Shown piece after piece: positions 5,431-6,775 of a stretch of DNA of 6,775 nucleotides. Location: NCBI GenBank assembly GCA_900754605.1, contig CAAEDK010000330.1, positions 1-6,775 on the forward strand, read 5' to 3'. Every line of letters begins with the position of its first letter. Position 1 is the stretch's first letter. The position numbers were made by a program, and so were the translations under genes. The DNA comes from an uncultured Oscillospiraceae bacterium. GTDB lineage: Bacteria > Bacillota_A > Clostridia > Oscillospirales > Oscillospiraceae. The notes beneath the pieces are model-generated. The model was not told the origin of the DNA and searched no databases. It saw only the letters and a list, made by a program, of their open reading frames with translations.

Positions 5431-6636
5431 TCACCGTCCCACTGCGGTTTTCTTGGAGGTTCGGATGGTCGCAGCATAGGCACTGTTGCACAATCCCAGA
5501 ACAGCAGACAGAATGAACAGTGTCTCGATCCCCAGGGCCTCCCAGATCCAGCCGCCGAACAATGCAATCAAAATGGTGATCATGTGGTTCACGGACAGTC
5601 CAGTGGAGATGGTTGCCCGCATCTCGTCCGGACTGTCCGACAGGTCCTGCACATAGACATTGGATGCCATAGAAGCCAGCGAGATCACCGAATCCAGTAC
5701 ATAATTGACACAGCACACCAAAAACGCCGTCTGCATGTCAAAGATATGGTGGGCAAAGCCGTAAAAGAAGCAGACAATCACCAACAGCAAGGTATCCGCC
5801 ACCATAACGATCTTATAACCCAACCGGTCAATGATCCTGCCTACCAGAGGTGCCGCCGCAAAGCAGCAAACTGCGGACACTGCAAATAGGAGACTGATGG
5901 TCGCGGCACCAGCTTTATAAAAGAGGACCAGGACATAGGGGCCGAAGGTGAAGAATATCTGCTTTCGTGCCCCATAAAACACCTCCAGCATATAGTATTT
6001 CCGGTATTTTTTATGGAAATAGAACCGGCGCTTAGATGGGTCTGTCGCACTGTGTCCGGTCATACGCAGTGAGAGCAGAAAACCAAAGCCCGTGATGGCG
6101 GCAGCAGACCAATATATGCCCCGGAACAGGCCCAACGAACTCTGACCTAAGGAAAAAACCGCCGCTATGATCAGATAGCCAGCCAGGGAGCCAATCTGAT
6201 AAATAGAATTTTGTAAGCCTAGTGCCGTACCACCCCTGCCTGGTTGGGCATATTCCAGGGACAGTGTGTTCCGCATCCCCAACTGGAGGTGCTCCCCCAG
6301 AGAATAGATGCAAATTGCCGCAGTTACCAGCACCTTGTGAACTGGAATAACTGCGTGGAGCACCATGCCTACAAGCATAATCATGGCGCCCATCTTATAG
6401 ATCCGCTCCGCAGACATCATATAGAAAGCTGCCAGCAGGAACACTAAGGCCAACCCTGGCAGTTCCCGAAAAAATTCCGAGACCCCGCGCCCCATCTCTG
6501 ACATCTCTACGATCTCCGCCAGATAATTGTCTAGGACACCTTTATATAGGCCGTAGGCCAGTCCAAAGGTTGTCAGTGACCCAAAAAATGCCCGATAACC
6601 AGATCCTGGTCGGAAGGTTTCCGCCAGATCCCTCAT
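5431..6636 (-). CDS. Major facilitator superfamily (MFS) transporter
   Basis: A 401-residue integral membrane protein with about twelve hydrophobic helices in two halves (roughly 15-191 and 225-388). A long basic cytoplasmic loop (about 192-224, rich in Lys, Arg and Tyr) separates the halves, the usual MFS plan and length. The loop between helices 8 and 9, GRIIDRLGYK (266-275), matches the MFS motif A pattern; the corresponding first-half loop (AERIYKMG, 76-83) is weaker. Substrate cannot be told from sequence; drug, sugar or metabolite efflux are all possible. I choose the ATG at 6636 because AGAGGAGAGG lies about 7 bases upstream; the in-frame start at 6681 adds 15 poorly hydrophobic residues and lacks such a site. 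No promoter is evident in the 54 bases upstream, so it may be the last gene of an operon that begins outside the window. Confidence 0.9.
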   Translation of the reverse strand: MRDLAETFRPGSGYRAFFGSLTTFGLAYGLYKGVLDNYLAEIVEMSEMGRGVSEFFRELPGLALVFLLAAFYMMSAERIYKMGAMIMLVGMVLHAVIPVHKVLVTAAICIYSLGEHLQLGMRNTLSLEYAQPGRGGTALGLQNSIYQIGSLAGYLIIAAVFSLGQSSLGLFRGIYWSAAAITGFGFLLSLRMTGHSATDPSKRRFYFHKKYRKYYMLEVFYGARKQIFFTFGPYVLVLFYKAGAATISLLFAVSAVCCFAAAPLVGRIIDRLGYKIVMVADTLLLVIVCFFYGFAHHIFDMQTAFLVCCVNYVLDSVISLASMASNVYVQDLSDSPDEMRATISTGLSVNHMITILIALFGGWIWEALGIETLFILSAVLGLCNSAYAATIRTSKKTAVGR

Positions 6637-6690
6637 TCCGGATCCTCTCCTCTCTTCCACGCACGCCTCGCCTAAGAGCAAACCAGACTC

Positions 6691-6775
6691 TCATTCAGCA
6701 GAACAGCTTTCTCTTTTCTGCATCGCCATCGAGGCTGCGGATTCCATTTCAGAAGCCTCTGGCGGCCGCAAGATC
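6691..6775 (-). CDS. Possible 3' end of an upstream gene (partial)
   Basis: Entering from the right edge on the minus strand, one frame stays open for 27 codons and ends in TGA at 6691-6693. It encodes a tail with the sequence MESAASMAMQKRESCSAE. It would end 54 bases before the transporter start, a plausible operon spacing. A second frame is also open across most of this stretch, and nothing in the residues identifies a family, so this may be chance. Between 6637 and 6690 only the transporter ribosome site is recognisable. Confidence 0.25.
   Translation of the reverse strand, partial: ILRPPEASEMESAASMAMQKRESCSAE

Noticed and set aside
5379..5567. Possible frameshifted extension of the transporter C-terminus
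   Set aside because: The transporter ends at a normal length after helix 12 with a clean stop; the alternative frame does not continue any recognisable membrane domain.

Overview
The window looks like chromosome of a spore-forming, Gram-positive anaerobe of the Clostridia, most likely in or near the Oscillospiraceae. This is an inference from the style of the proteins, the moderately GC-rich codon use, the strong AGGAGG-type ribosome sites and the gene order M23 peptidase / M50 protease / B12-type radical SAM protein / radical SAM-linked protein. That order is part of a well-known clostridial cell-division, sporulation and ribosome neighbourhood. No mobile element, CRISPR array or phage gene is visible.

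Layout. All six recognised protein genes read on the minus strand, so transcription runs from high to low coordinates. From the right edge: a possible 3' gene end (6691-6775), a 12-helix major facilitator transporter (5431-6636) and its strong intrinsic terminator (5301-5346). Next comes the only plus-strand gene, a proline tRNA with anticodon CGG (5135-5211), with its own consensus promoter and terminator. Back to back with the tRNA promoter starts a tight four-gene minus-strand operon: a membrane-anchored M23 peptidase (4010-5020), an M50 intramembrane metalloprotease (3405-4007), a TIGR03960-type radical SAM protein (1526-3370) and its TIGR03936/DUF2344 partner (868-1533). Last is a monocistronic yebC-family gene (48-776) with its own near-consensus promoter and a terminator cut by the left window edge.

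How the genes fit together. The M23-M50 pair corresponds to SpoIVFA-SpoIVFB, the mother-cell complex that controls intramembrane cleavage of pro-sigma-K in Bacillus. Here the M23 protein keeps all the metal-binding and catalytic histidines that I understand are degenerate in Bacillus SpoIVFA, and the protease is short with no C-terminal CBS domain. A sigma-E-like promoter candidate lies just upstream. The radical SAM pair is a conserved duo of unknown reaction; the large partner has a second CxxxCxxC cluster at its C-terminus. YebC-family proteins have been described as transcriptional regulators and, more recently, as ribosome-associated factors that help synthesis of proline-rich stretches.

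The features are mostly known families. The points most worth checking are the catalytically intact SpoIVFA-like protein, the divergent sigma-A/sigma-E promoter arrangement, and the unexplained biochemistry of the radical SAM pair linked to a sporulation protease.
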